A stretch of DNA of 64,000 nt, taken from the NCBI RefSeq assembly GCF_008329565.1, contig NZ_NPKT01000007.1:124001-188000 (forward strand), given 5' to 3'. The stretch comes from Mycolicibacterium sp. P1-5. Its GTDB lineage: Bacteria; Actinomycetota; Actinomycetes; Mycobacteriales; Mycobacteriaceae. The notes below the pieces were generated by a model. It was not told the DNA's origin. It ran no database searches and worked only from the letters and a program-made list of their open reading frames with translations. Both the position numbers and the translations under genes were made by a program. How positions within the stretch are numbered: the stretch's first letter is position 1; the number at the start of each line of letters is the position of its first letter. This document shows, piece by piece, positions 27,600-36,065 of this stretch.

Positions 27600-28055
27600 G
27601 TGCGCAACGCGCCGCCGCCCGCCACCGAATACGCCGCCGAGCTCGAGCGAGCGACGCACGGGCTGTTGGCGCTCAACGTCGTCGTGCTCGAGGAGGTCGA
27701 GAAGCGCGTCGGTCTGCCCACGCTGCGTGCATTGCAATCGCTGCAGCGCCTCGGCCCCAGCTTGGTCACAGAGCTCGGCGAGGATCTTGATCTGGTTCCG
27801 TCGAGCGCCAGCCGGCTCAGCGACCGGCTCGCCGATGCGGGGCTCATCACCCGCAGTGTCGCGCCGCACAATCGGCGCGCCACCATTCTCGAACTCACCG
27901 ATGCCGGTCAAGCGATCCTCGACGAGGTGGTGGCCAAACGCACCGATCTGTTCCGTGACGTGAGCGAAGAGATGAGCAGCGAGGAGCGAGAGCAGTTCTT
28001 GAGCGGCGCGATGGCATTCACCGCCGCCTACGGCCGCCTGGTCAAGCACTCCTGA
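27600..28055 (+). CDS. MarR-family transcriptional regulator
   Basis: 151 residues from GTG 27600 (AGGGG eight bases upstream); GTG 27591 and ATG 27564 are alternatives. The winged helix is clear: LPTLRALQSLQRLGPSLVTELGEDLDLVPSSASRLSDRLADAGLITRSV, wing HNRRATILELTDAGQAIL, then the C-terminal dimerisation helix. It is divergent from the membrane protein/TPP/GMC operon, with ATCCA-type inverted repeats between, so it most likely represses that operon and itself in response to a phenolic or other small effector. Confidence 0.83.
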   Translation: MRNAPPPATEYAAELERATHGLLALNVVVLEEVEKRVGLPTLRALQSLQRLGPSLVTELGEDLDLVPSSASRLSDRLADAGLITRSVAPHNRRATILELTDAGQAILDEVVAKRTDLFRDVSEEMSSEEREQFLSGAMAFTAAYGRLVKHS

Positions 28056-28283
28056 CACGGGTCACGCAACCGATTTGGTGAACGCCCACGCTTGAATCGA
28101 ATTTCGGCGCGATCCACCGAACTTCGCGCGAATCATTCCCCCGAGCCCGTCCGTAGCTTAATATTCGCTGAGAAAGCAAACGGGTGCCCGGCGTCATTGG
28201 CGGTGCCGGCACCTTTATCGGGGGGTTTGCCTGAAGTCCGCCGACTTCATGGGCAACGCATGACGTACGAAGGCGGTTCTTTC

Positions 28284-30053
28284 ATGGCAAATGTCCAGCG
28301 TGGTGCACGAGCCGGTGCGGCCGCCGTTGCACTTGGCCTGTCCCTGGTGTGGCCGACCGTAGCCATTGCCAGCGCAGACACCCCGGACGGCGATTCGTCC
28401 TCGGTTTCAGCCGGCCCGGCAAAGGCGAGCAGCGGAACCGCGCATTCGGCCCGCACCGCCAGGCCGGCACAAGACGGCTCCAAGTCGGCGTCGAAGACGG
28501 CCTCGTCCGCCCGCAAGCCCGCGACCGCGGCGCGTATCCAGGCGAGCACCTCCGCTGCGACCGCGACCGAGACCAATGCCGAGAAGCCCAAGGCGCAATC
28601 GAGCCGGTCGGTCTCTGAGACGACGTCCTCCGCGACGTCGTCTGCGACCGCCGAGAATGACACCTCCACCCCGGCCCAGACACCGGACAGCCAGCAGGCG
28701 ACCACCACCTCCAGCACCCAAGCGGTGAGCGAAGCGTCGGTTACCCCGACCGCAGTCACCACGACGGCGAAAATCACTGCCCTCCGCGTGCCGACTGCCA
28801 GCGCGTCGCCCGCCGATGTGATCACCGGTTTCTTCGGCTCTATCCAAGGACTCTTCGAGGGTGCCGCACTCTTGGTGCGTCGCACGTTCTTCAACGAGGC
28901 GCCGACGGTCGCGCCGGTTCAGCTCACCGGCGATACCACAGGGCCGATCACCGGCAACATCGGCGCAATCGATCCCGAGGGCGACTACCTGGTCTACAAC
29001 GTGGCCCAGCAAGGCCACTACGGCCAAGTCGTGGTCAACTCCGACGGCACTTACACCTATACCCCCGGCGCGAACTTCAAGGGCGTTGACTCCTTCGTCG
29101 TCGGCGCGACGGACACCGGTTTTCACATCAACCTGCTCAACTGGTTCCGCGAGCCCGGCACGTCCGCAGCCGGAGCCGTCTACCAGGAACCGGCCGGCAC
29201 CCCGAAGATCACGTACACCTTCACCTACGGAAACGGGTCACAATTCTGGTCGAGCGCGGCTCGAGCCGAGCTGGCAGCGACAGCCATTTACCTGTCGAGC
29301 TATTTCGCGCCACAGCACGACGTCAACGTCACCTACGCGGTCACCGGGCAGTACTCGCTGGCGGGCGGGACGCTGGCTACAGCCGGCAGTGACCTGATCA
29401 GTGACAGCGGCTTCGCCTCGACCGTGGTACAGAACAAGATCCTCACCGGCGTCGACTCGAACGGGGCGGCCGCCGACGGCACGATCGACTGGAACTTCGG
29501 CTACGGCTGGGGCTACTTCGCCACCGTGCCCGCCGGAAGCTACGACTTCCAATCCACCGCGATGCACGAGCTACTGCACACCTACGGCTTCCTGTCGGTC
29601 GTGGACAGCGCCGGCAACAACACCGTCCAGAACTGGACCAAATTCGACCAGTTCATGGTGACCAAGAACGGCACCTCGGTGTTCAACGGCACGGCCTTCA
29701 ACACCGTCTACAACCCGAACCTGACGGGTGGCAACACCGGCAACGGCATGTACTTCGGCGGCATCAACGCGCGGACCGCCAACGGTGGTAACCCGGTGCC
29801 GCTCTACAGCCCGAGCCCATGGGAATCCGGCAGCTCGATGTCGCATCTGGACGACCTCACGTACACCGGTGCCAACGAGAAACTGATGAATGCGAGCTCC
29901 GACACCGGGCTGGGCGTGCGAACACTGAGCGCCATCGAGATCGGGATCATGAAGGACCTCGGATACACGATGGTGTCGTCGACCCCGACCATTGCCGTGC
30001 TGTTCATCGGCCTGATGCTGGTCCGCCGCCGCAAGCGCCCCGTGAGCGCCTGA
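28284..30053 (+). CDS. secreted Zn-metalloprotease-like protein with Ig-like domain and C-terminal anchor
   Basis: 589 residues from ATG 28284 (another ATG at 28260). A signal peptide covers about 1-31 (AAAVALGLSLVWPTVAIASA). Residues 32-175 are a Ser/Thr/Ala-rich low-complexity stretch. An Ig/cadherin-like domain follows at about 205-285 (VVVNSDGTYTYTPGANFKG, SFVVGATD). The C-terminal domain has H428-E429-x-x-H432 in STAMHELLHTYGF, a metzincin-like zinc site, and later SSMSHLDD with M519 and H521, a pattern seen in secreted proteases where that histidine may be the third ligand. The last 21 residues are a hydrophobic helix plus RRRKRPVSA, suggesting membrane or envelope retention. Expected role: surface or wall-anchored protease. 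Substrate unknown. Confidence 0.75.
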   Translation: MANVQRGARAGAAAVALGLSLVWPTVAIASADTPDGDSSSVSAGPAKASSGTAHSARTARPAQDGSKSASKTASSARKPATAARIQASTSAATATETNAEKPKAQSSRSVSETTSSATSSATAENDTSTPAQTPDSQQATTTSSTQAVSEASVTPTAVTTTAKITALRVPTASASPADVITGFFGSIQGLFEGAALLVRRTFFNEAPTVAPVQLTGDTTGPITGNIGAIDPEGDYLVYNVAQQGHYGQVVVNSDGTYTYTPGANFKGVDSFVVGATDTGFHINLLNWFREPGTSAAGAVYQEPAGTPKITYTFTYGNGSQFWSSAARAELAATAIYLSSYFAPQHDVNVTYAVTGQYSLAGGTLATAGSDLISDSGFASTVVQNKILTGVDSNGAAADGTIDWNFGYGWGYFATVPAGSYDFQSTAMHELLHTYGFLSVVDSAGNNTVQNWTKFDQFMVTKNGTSVFNGTAFNTVYNPNLTGGNTGNGMYFGGINARTANGGNPVPLYSPSPWESGSSMSHLDDLTYTGANEKLMNASSDTGLGVRTLSAIEIGIMKDLGYTMVSSTPTIAVLFIGLMLVRRRKRPVSA

Positions 30054-30055
30054 CC

Positions 30056-30460
30056 TCAGTTATTGCTGCTGGGGCAGGACAGCGTCAGGTACACCGTGGT
30101 GTTGGCCGGCGGGTGATCGCCGCGCAGACCGTCGACGCCGGTGACCTTGCACGCCGACAGCGTGCTGTTCTTGTCGCCGTCGCCGATGTTCACCTGGACC
30201 AGGTAGCCCTGGCTCTGCAGCGCGAGAATTCCGTCCGCGGCGTTCTGGTTCTGGTTGAACGCGCGCGGCGGCATCGGCAGTACGCCCTTCTCGTTGGGAG
30301 AGGGTGCCGGCTTGCTTGTCGAGGCGCTGCTCGAGGTGGTCGAGGTGGGGCTCTCCTTGGACGACTGGCCGCAGCCCGCCGAAAGACTCGCTACCGCAAC
30401 GATTGCCAGAAGGCCACCGGCCAGCGTGAGCTGACGTGAAACCAACATCGACTTCTTCAT
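30056..30460 (-). CDS. putative lipoprotein
   Basis: 134 residues from ATG 30460 (MKKSMLVSRQL). A lipoprotein signal ends in ASLSAGC with acylated C30. A Ser/Thr/Pro linker (about 31-55) precedes a small domain with MPPRAFNQNQNAADGILALQSQGYLVQVN and one cysteine pair (SACKVTG ... LTLSC). No named family. It is convergent with the metalloprotease gene, whose stop lies two bases away; no terminator is evident between them. Confidence 0.72.
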   Translation of the reverse strand: MKKSMLVSRQLTLAGGLLAIVAVASLSAGCGQSSKESPTSTTSSSASTSKPAPSPNEKGVLPMPPRAFNQNQNAADGILALQSQGYLVQVNIGDGDKNSTLSACKVTGVDGLRGDHPPANTTVYLTLSCPSSNN

Positions 30461-30602
30461 CCCATGCCCTCCGACACCACCATTGACCATGACCGGGAAA
30501 ACTTATCCGGCTGCGCCGCAGCGTCCAACCGATCCGCCCATCTTCTTTGATGGCGTCTCGAGATGTTCGCCTGACGGCAACCTTCGAGACACTCAACCAT
30601 CG

Positions 30603-31277
30603 TCAGCGGCCGAGCATTCCCGTCAGCATCAGCACGGCGCCGATGACCATCAGCGCGACCGCGCTGATCTCGGCCTGGCGCTGCTGTATCCAAGCCCGTA
30701 ACCGCTCCAGTGATCGGTCAAATCGCTTGGCCGCCACGAGATGGGCCAGTACCGGCAGCAGCGTTCCCGCGCTCGCAACCACGACGAAGTATCCGACCGC
30801 GACGCCCTGGCGGCCCTGCCCCAGTGTCGCGGCATCGATCGCCAAACCCGCTGCGGCACAAGCCACAATGATTTTCGGGTTGAAGACGCCGAACACCAAA
30901 CCGATCGCCGCGGTGCGAGCTGGGGACCACTTGCCGATAGCGTCGAGCCAGTGTGCCGATCGCACTGCCTTGTTCCGTCGAAACCACAACCACACGCCGG
31001 TGACGATCAGCACGGCGCCACCGAAGAGCCGTAGTCGCAGCTGCCATACCGATGACGTGTCGGGCGAGCCGCCCACCAGTCTGGGGACGTTGAGGAACAC
31101 CACCGTCAGCACCGTCAGCCCAGTCAGCCACCCGGCGGCGAACGCCAGCCCCGCTGCGCGGGGTCGCGTCGAATAGAGCACCAGCAACAGGGCAGGCAGT
31201 ATCGAGATCGGTGACAGTGCCACCACCAACGCCAGCGGAATCAGCTCCGCGGAAACTGCCGCCCAGTCGCTCGACAC
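30603..31277 (-). CDS. GAP-family (Sap/SfLAP) membrane protein
   Basis: 224 residues with about six helices: LIPLALVVALSPISILPALLLVL, AAGLAFAAGWLTGLTVLTVVFL, LRLFGGAVLIVTGVWLWF, TAAIGLVFGVFNPKIIVACAAAGLAI, VAVGYFVVVASAGTLLPVLA and ISAVALMVIGAVLMLTGML. The ALSPISILPALLLVLYSTRPRA start and FNPKI mid-motif fit the mycobacterial GPL/sulfolipid addressing protein family (LysE-like fold), implicated in surface lipid export. It precedes nothing related to glycolipid synthesis here; the ammonium transporter gene upstream ends eight bases before its start, so they are likely co-transcribed. Confidence 0.8.
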   Translation of the reverse strand: MSSDWAAVSAELIPLALVVALSPISILPALLLVLYSTRPRAAGLAFAAGWLTGLTVLTVVFLNVPRLVGGSPDTSSVWQLRLRLFGGAVLIVTGVWLWFRRNKAVRSAHWLDAIGKWSPARTAAIGLVFGVFNPKIIVACAAAGLAIDAATLGQGRQGVAVGYFVVVASAGTLLPVLAHLVAAKRFDRSLERLRAWIQQRQAEISAVALMVIGAVLMLTGMLGR

Positions 31278-31285
31278 CAGTGCAG

Positions 31286-32605
31286 TCAGTCCTCGGCGGC
31301 GGTGTCCGGCCGCGGGCGCGGCTCACCCAGCGGTCGCTGGTTCCCGAACAGCGGGCGCCGCAGTGGCTGATGCCCGTGAACGCCTTCGGCATAAGCGGTC
31401 TCGGCATGCTGGGTGAAGTCCACCCCCGCCGTCTCGTCTTCGGGGCTGACCCGGAATCCGATGGTCCTGTCGATCACCTTGGCCAGAATGAACGATGTGA
31501 TGAACGCGTAGGCCGCCACTGCGACCATCGCGACCGCTTGCTTGCCCAACTGGGCCAGCCCGCCGCCGTAGAACAACCCCCGTGGCCCGCCCGTCATCAC
31601 CGCCGTGGCCAGGAAACCGATCAGCAGCACGCCGACCACGCCACCGACGAAGTGCACGCCGACCACATCCAGCGAGTCGTCGTAGCCGAACCGGAACTTC
31701 AGCCCGATCGCGAACGAACACACGACGCCCGCAGCCACCCCGACGATCGCGGCGCCGAGGACGTTCACAGTCCCGCACGATGGCGTGATCGCCACCAGCC
31801 CGGCGACCACACCGGAGGCCGCGCCGAAGGTTGTCGGGCGCCCGTCGCGGATCTGCTCGACCGACAACCAGCCGAGCATGCCCAGGCAGCCCGCCACCAG
31901 TGTGTTGAGGAAGATGGCCGCCGCCGTGCCGTTGGCGGCCAACGCGGACCCGGCGTTGAAGCCGAACCAGCCGAACCAGAGCAGCCCGACGCCGAGTAGG
32001 ACGAAGGGCAGGTTGTGCGGACGCATCGCGTCGACCTTGAATCCGATACGCGGCCCCAGCACGAGCGCGAGCGCCAGCGCCGAGGACCCGGAGACGATCT
32101 CGACGACCAGGCCGCCGGCGTAGTCGAGGACCCCGAGCTTGAACAACCAGCCGCCGGGAGCCCAAACCCAGTGCGCTACAACGGCATACACCACGATGGA
32201 CCACACGGGCACGAAGATCATCCAGGCAGCGAACTTGGCGCGGTCGGCGATAGCGCCACTGATGAGGGCCGCGGTGATGATCGCGAAGCTCAGCTGGAAG
32301 GTGGAGAAGAGCAGTTCGGGTACCGAGCCGTGGACGGTGCCCGGGCCGATGCCGGCCATCCCGATGTGCGACAGATCGCCGATCACCCCGCCCATACCGC
32401 TTCCGGAGAACGCCAGCGTGTAACCGAACAGCAACCAGGCCACCGTGACGAGCGGGATTGCGATGAAGCTCATCATGATCATGTTGAGCACACCGGTGGT
32501 GCGGACCATGCCGCCATAGAAGATCGCCAAACCGGGCGTCATCAACAAGACGAGCGCTGTGCTGGCCAGCAGCCACGCGGTGGCGGCGGGATCGATCGCT
32601 TGCAA
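31286..32605 (-). CDS. amt: ammonium transporter
   Basis: 439 residues from TTG 32605, picked for its AGGAG site six bases upstream; the open frame before it lacks Amt features. Eleven-helix Amt/Rh topology with TALVLLMTPGLAIFYGGMVR, FQLSFAIITAALISGAIADR, WVWAPGGWLFKLGVLDYAGGLVVEI, FNAGSALAANGTAAAIFLNT and VHFVGGVVGVLLIGF with the pore histidines. It takes up ammonium as NH3 after deprotonation. No glnK or glnD follows; the downstream gene is the GAP-family protein. A GAAAC-N6-GAAAC pair upstream resembles a GlnR site, so nitrogen control is likely. Confidence 0.92.
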   Translation of the reverse strand: MQAIDPAATAWLLASTALVLLMTPGLAIFYGGMVRTTGVLNMIMMSFIAIPLVTVAWLLFGYTLAFSGSGMGGVIGDLSHIGMAGIGPGTVHGSVPELLFSTFQLSFAIITAALISGAIADRAKFAAWMIFVPVWSIVVYAVVAHWVWAPGGWLFKLGVLDYAGGLVVEIVSGSSALALALVLGPRIGFKVDAMRPHNLPFVLLGVGLLWFGWFGFNAGSALAANGTAAAIFLNTLVAGCLGMLGWLSVEQIRDGRPTTFGAASGVVAGLVAITPSCGTVNVLGAAIVGVAAGVVCSFAIGLKFRFGYDDSLDVVGVHFVGGVVGVLLIGFLATAVMTGGPRGLFYGGGLAQLGKQAVAMVAVAAYAFITSFILAKVIDRTIGFRVSPEDETAGVDFTQHAETAYAEGVHGHQPLRRPLFGNQRPLGEPRPRPDTAAED

Positions 32606-32669
32606 GTCCGGCTCCTTCGACGGTCCCGACGAGAATGTCGGCGTGGTGTTTCGAGGGTGCGGCGATCGT

Positions 32670-32685
32670 GTTTCAGACTTGTTTC
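32670..32685 (-). promoter_or_regulatory. possible GlnR box upstream of amt
   Basis: On the minus strand GAAAC-AAGTCT-GAAAC, which satisfies the AC-N9-AC core used by mycobacterial GlnR. It lies 65-80 bases upstream of the amt start; another GAAAC sits at 32648-32652. Recognised by eye only. Confidence 0.45.
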
Positions 32686-32743
32686 GCCCGCGCCGGAGCG
32701 AACCGACCCAGGTACTTCGGCCCGTCCACCTCAACGGACGAAG

Positions 32744-33169
32744 ATGGACGGCGTGTTCAGCGATTGGTGGATGATTCCGGTCTCGCTCGGCGCTGCGCTG
32801 ATCCTCCTGTGGTTGGCGCTGGCGGTGACGTTGTGGCTGCTCAAGCCCGACGACGTCGGTATCGCCGACCTGCTGCGCCTATTGCCCGACACCCTGCGCC
32901 TGCTCAAACGCCTCGCCGCCGATCCGCAGATGCCGCGACGGATTCGAGTAGTTCTCGCCGGTCTGCTGATCTTTCTCGCGTCGCCCATCGACCTGATTCC
33001 GGACTTCATCCCGGTGCTCGGCTACGCCGATGACGTGATCATCACCGCGATGGTGCTGCGCTGGGTCACCCGGTCCGCGGGTCCGCAGGCGCTCGCAAAC
33101 CACTGGCCGGGCACACCGGACGGGCTGACGGCGTTGTGTCGGCTCTGCCGATTGCCCGAAGCGGTATGA
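32744..33169 (+). CDS. YkvA-like DUF1232 membrane protein
   Basis: 141 residues from ATG 32744. One N-terminal membrane helix (IPVSLGAALILLWLALAVTLWLL) and a second hydrophobic pair in VVLAGLLIFLASPIDLIPDFIPVLGYADDVIITAMVLRW, the DUF1232 signature. Function unknown across bacteria. It is divergent from amt with 138 bases between and stands alone; the next gene on the strand starts 101 bases later behind its own operator. Confidence 0.8.
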   Translation: MDGVFSDWWMIPVSLGAALILLWLALAVTLWLLKPDDVGIADLLRLLPDTLRLLKRLAADPQMPRRIRVVLAGLLIFLASPIDLIPDFIPVLGYADDVIITAMVLRWVTRSAGPQALANHWPGTPDGLTALCRLCRLPEAV

Positions 33170-33209
33170 CGAACCGTTGGTGACGGCGCTCACAGGCTTC
33201 GGTAGGCTC

Positions 33210-33228
33210 TGCTGAGCGACTGCTTAGC
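33210..33228. promoter_or_regulatory. shared operator, large-subunit copy
   Basis: TGCTGAGC-GAC-TGCTTAGC, 43-61 bases upstream of the molybdopterin subunit start. The same TGCTGAGC-N3-TGCTTAGC occurs, read leftward, at 36957-36975 in front of the convergent FAD and 2Fe-2S subunit genes. Confidence 0.65.
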
Positions 33229-33270
33229 CGTCGCGAAACCGCTCGTCGACAATGCATTGGAGCCAACGTC

Positions 33271-35586
33271 ATGGCCGCACCTGTCACCCGTTACGCGGGA
33301 ACGCGCGTCCCACGAGTCGAGGACACTCGCCTGCTCACCGGGCACGGCACCTACGTCGACGACATTGTCCGGCCGGGCATGCTGCACGCCTGCTTCGTCC
33401 GCAGCCCGTTCGCTCACGCACAGATCAAAAGCATCGACGCGTCGGCAGCGCTCGCGCTGCCCGGTGTGCACGCGGTGCTGACCGCAGCCGACCTGAACAG
33501 TGACGTCCACGAGGCCTGGCACGCAGTCGCGGGCAAGGACGTCCCGGATACGCCGCGCCCGCCGCTGGCCGAAGGTGAGGCGAAATTCGTCGGCGACCCC
33601 GTCGCGATCGTCATCGCCGAGAACCGCTACCTCGCCGAGGACGCCCTCGAGTTGGTCGACGTCGACTACGAGCCCCTGCCCGCGATCGCCGATTTCACCC
33701 GTGCGGTAGGCCACGAGGCGGTGGTTCATGAGGCCTATCCAGACAACGTCGCCGGTGGACTGGCCGGGGCACCACCGGATGAGGAAGCGTTCGCTGCGGC
33801 TGCGTATGTCGCCGACGAGCAGATCTATCAGCAGACCCACGTGCCGGTGCCGATCGAGACCCGGGGCTTGGTCGTTGAGTGGGTGGCCGCCACTGGAGAG
33901 CTCACCCTGTGGGCATCCACCCAGACCCCGCACGAACTGCGCGCTTTCGCCGCCCGACTGCTTGGTATCCCGGCCCAGGGCGTCCGCGTCATCACCCGGG
34001 ACACCGGCGGCGGCTTCGGCCAGAAGGTCGTCCCGATGCGCGAGGACATGTGCATCATGCTGGCGGCCCGCAAGGTTTCCGCGCCGCTCAAGTGGATCGA
34101 GGACCGCCGCGAGAACCTGATGTCGGCCGGGCAGGCTCGCCATGTCGACGGCCGCGCGCGGATGGCGTTCGACGCCGACGGGGCCATCACCGCCGTCGCC
34201 ATCGACTTCCTTCAGGACATCGGTGCCTACCCCACCCCCTATCCGGTGCTGACGACCGCCGCGATCGGGATGTTCTTCCCCGGGCCTTACCGGGTGCCCA
34301 AGTCGAGCTTCAACTACAAGACGGTGTTCACCAACACCAGCGGCCTGGCCGCGTATCGCGGCCCGTGGCAGTACGAAACCCTCACGCGCGAAATACTTCT
34401 CGATATCGCGGCCCGCAAGATGGGTATCGACCCCGTCGAGCTGCGTCGCAAGAACCTGCTGCGCCGCGACGAGATGCCGTTCTTCAACCCCAACGGCATG
34501 CCGTATGACCACGTCGCGCCGATGGAGACGTTTGAGCAGGCGGTCAAAATCCTTGACCACGAAGGGTTCCGTAAAGAGCAGGCCGAGGCGCTGGCCCAGG
34601 GTCGCTACCTCGGTCTCGGGTTCTCGGCCTACATCGAGCCGACCGGTGCCGCCACCGGACACCTGGCCACCGAGGGCTGCACCATCAGGATGGAGCCAAC
34701 CGGCAAGATCAATGTCTACGTCAACGGTGGCTCGAGCGGCAACAGCATCGAGACCACCGTTGTGCAGCTGACCGCCGACGCGCTGGGTGCCGACATCGCT
34801 GACGTGTCAACGATTCAGGGTGATACCGCGGTGACCCCCTACGGCGCAGGCACACAGGGCAGCCGCAGCGGTCCGATGACCGCCGGCGCGGTCAACGAGG
34901 CGGGCACGATCCTGCGCCAGCAGCTGGTCGCGATGGCCGCCCACGTGCTCGGTGTCGAGGAGTCGGACATCGAGCTGGCGCACTCTCGGGCCACCTCGCG
35001 TGAGGATTCTTCCAAGAGCGTCACTTTCGGCGATCTGGCTTACCGCTCCTATTACGAGCCCCAAGCGCTGGCGCCGGGGATGGCGGCCACACTGGAGTCG
35101 ACTGCCCGGTTCACCTCGCAGACGATGATCCACTGGGCCAACGCAACTCACGCGTGCACCTGTGAGGTGGACGTCACCACCGGCCGGGTGACGCTGACCC
35201 GCTACATCGTCAGCGAGGACGTCGGCCCGATGATCAACCCGAATATCGTGGAGGGGCAGATCGCCGGCGGCACCGTTCAAGGCATCGGTGGCGCTCTGTT
35301 GGAGAACCTGGTGTACGACGACGAAGGAAACCCGTTGTCCACCACGTTCGTCGACTATCTGTTGCCCACCGCCACCGAGGTACCGCCGATCGAGTACGGG
35401 CACGTCGAGGTGCCCGGCCCGGGCGTCGGCGGCTACAAGGGATGCGGTGAGGGCGGCGCGATCGGCTCCACGCCCGCGGTGATCAACGCCATCAACGATG
35501 CCCTTGCCCCGCTGGGGGTGACGGTCACAAAGCTGCCGGCAACGCCATCTCAGATCGTGGCGCTGATCGAGGCAGCCGCGAGTTAG
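33271..35586 (+). CDS. molybdenum hydroxylase large subunit (CoxL / aldehyde oxidase type)
   Basis: 771 residues. Begins RYAGTRVPRVEDTRLLTGHGTYVDDI, typical of CoxL-like subunits. Molybdopterin contacts: TGGGFGQK, then the active-site loop A361-Y-R-G-P-W-Q, TGAATGH, GAGTQGSRSGP and the catalytic E727 in GCGEGGAIGSTPAV. The AYRGPW loop is not the AYRCSFR of true form I CO dehydrogenase, so an aldehyde or N-heterocycle hydroxylase is more likely. Its 2Fe-2S and FAD subunits are encoded on the opposite strand immediately downstream, overlapping by four bases at the stops, an unusual split. A motif shared with their promoter region lies upstream. Confidence 0.88.
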   Translation: MAAPVTRYAGTRVPRVEDTRLLTGHGTYVDDIVRPGMLHACFVRSPFAHAQIKSIDASAALALPGVHAVLTAADLNSDVHEAWHAVAGKDVPDTPRPPLAEGEAKFVGDPVAIVIAENRYLAEDALELVDVDYEPLPAIADFTRAVGHEAVVHEAYPDNVAGGLAGAPPDEEAFAAAAYVADEQIYQQTHVPVPIETRGLVVEWVAATGELTLWASTQTPHELRAFAARLLGIPAQGVRVITRDTGGGFGQKVVPMREDMCIMLAARKVSAPLKWIEDRRENLMSAGQARHVDGRARMAFDADGAITAVAIDFLQDIGAYPTPYPVLTTAAIGMFFPGPYRVPKSSFNYKTVFTNTSGLAAYRGPWQYETLTREILLDIAARKMGIDPVELRRKNLLRRDEMPFFNPNGMPYDHVAPMETFEQAVKILDHEGFRKEQAEALAQGRYLGLGFSAYIEPTGAATGHLATEGCTIRMEPTGKINVYVNGGSSGNSIETTVVQLTADALGADIADVSTIQGDTAVTPYGAGTQGSRSGPMTAGAVNEAGTILRQQLVAMAAHVLGVEESDIELAHSRATSREDSSKSVTFGDLAYRSYYEPQALAPGMAATLESTARFTSQTMIHWANATHACTCEVDVTTGRVTLTRYIVSEDVGPMINPNIVEGQIAGGTVQGIGGALLENLVYDDEGNPLSTTFVDYLLPTATEVPPIEYGHVEVPGPGVGGYKGCGEGGAIGSTPAVINAINDALAPLGVTVTKLPATPSQIVALIEAAAS

Positions 35587-36065
35587 GTTGCGGCTGCTCC
35601 GGTTTCGGCGGCTTGGTGCACGGCGTTGACGATGCCCTGATATCCCGTACAGCGGCAGAAGTTGCCGGACAGCCCCTCGCGGACCTCTTCGTCGGTCGGA
35701 TGCGGGTTGTCGCGCAGCAGTGCGGTGATCGACATGACGAAGCCCGGTGTGCAGAAACCACATTGCAGTCCGTGGCAGTCACGCAGCGCCGCCTGCACCG
35801 GCGACAGTTCACCATCGGCTGATGCCACACCCTCGACGGTCGAGACCTCGGCATCCTCGGCCTGCACCGCGAACACCAGGCATGAACGCACGGCTGCCCC
35901 GTCGAGCAAGACCGTGCATGCGCCGCACGAGCCGTGCTCGCACCCCAGGTGCGTACCGGTCAGGCCGCAGCGCTCGCGCAGGAAGTCGGCCAGCGTCAAC
36001 CGCGGCTCGACGGTCGCCTCAACGGGAATCCCGTTGACCGACAACCGGATCGAACGATCATGCAT
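35583..36065 (-). CDS. molybdenum hydroxylase 2Fe-2S subunit
   Basis: 160 residues. First cluster GCEHGSCGACTVLLDG, second cluster CGFCTPGFVMS ... GNFCRCTGYQGI, as in XdhC/CoxS small subunits. It passes electrons from the molybdenum site to FAD. Its start overlaps the end of the FAD-subunit gene, and its stop overlaps the convergent large-subunit stop by four bases. Length is normal. Confidence 0.92.
   Translation of the reverse strand: MHDRSIRLSVNGIPVEATVEPRLTLADFLRERCGLTGTHLGCEHGSCGACTVLLDGAAVRSCLVFAVQAEDAEVSTVEGVASADGELSPVQAALRDCHGLQCGFCTPGFVMSITALLRDNPHPTDEEVREGLSGNFCRCTGYQGIVNAVHQAAETGAAAT

Noticed and set aside
27432..28058. Upstream extension of the minus-strand membrane protein frame over the MarR gene
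   Set aside because: The extension is antisense to a good winged-helix gene, and a strong ribosome site supports the start at 27431.
33190..34662. Long open frame on the minus strand over the molybdopterin subunit gene
   Set aside because: Antisense shadow of a high-GC gene; composition is Arg/Gly/Val/His rich and no motif is present, while the plus-strand protein is a complete known family.
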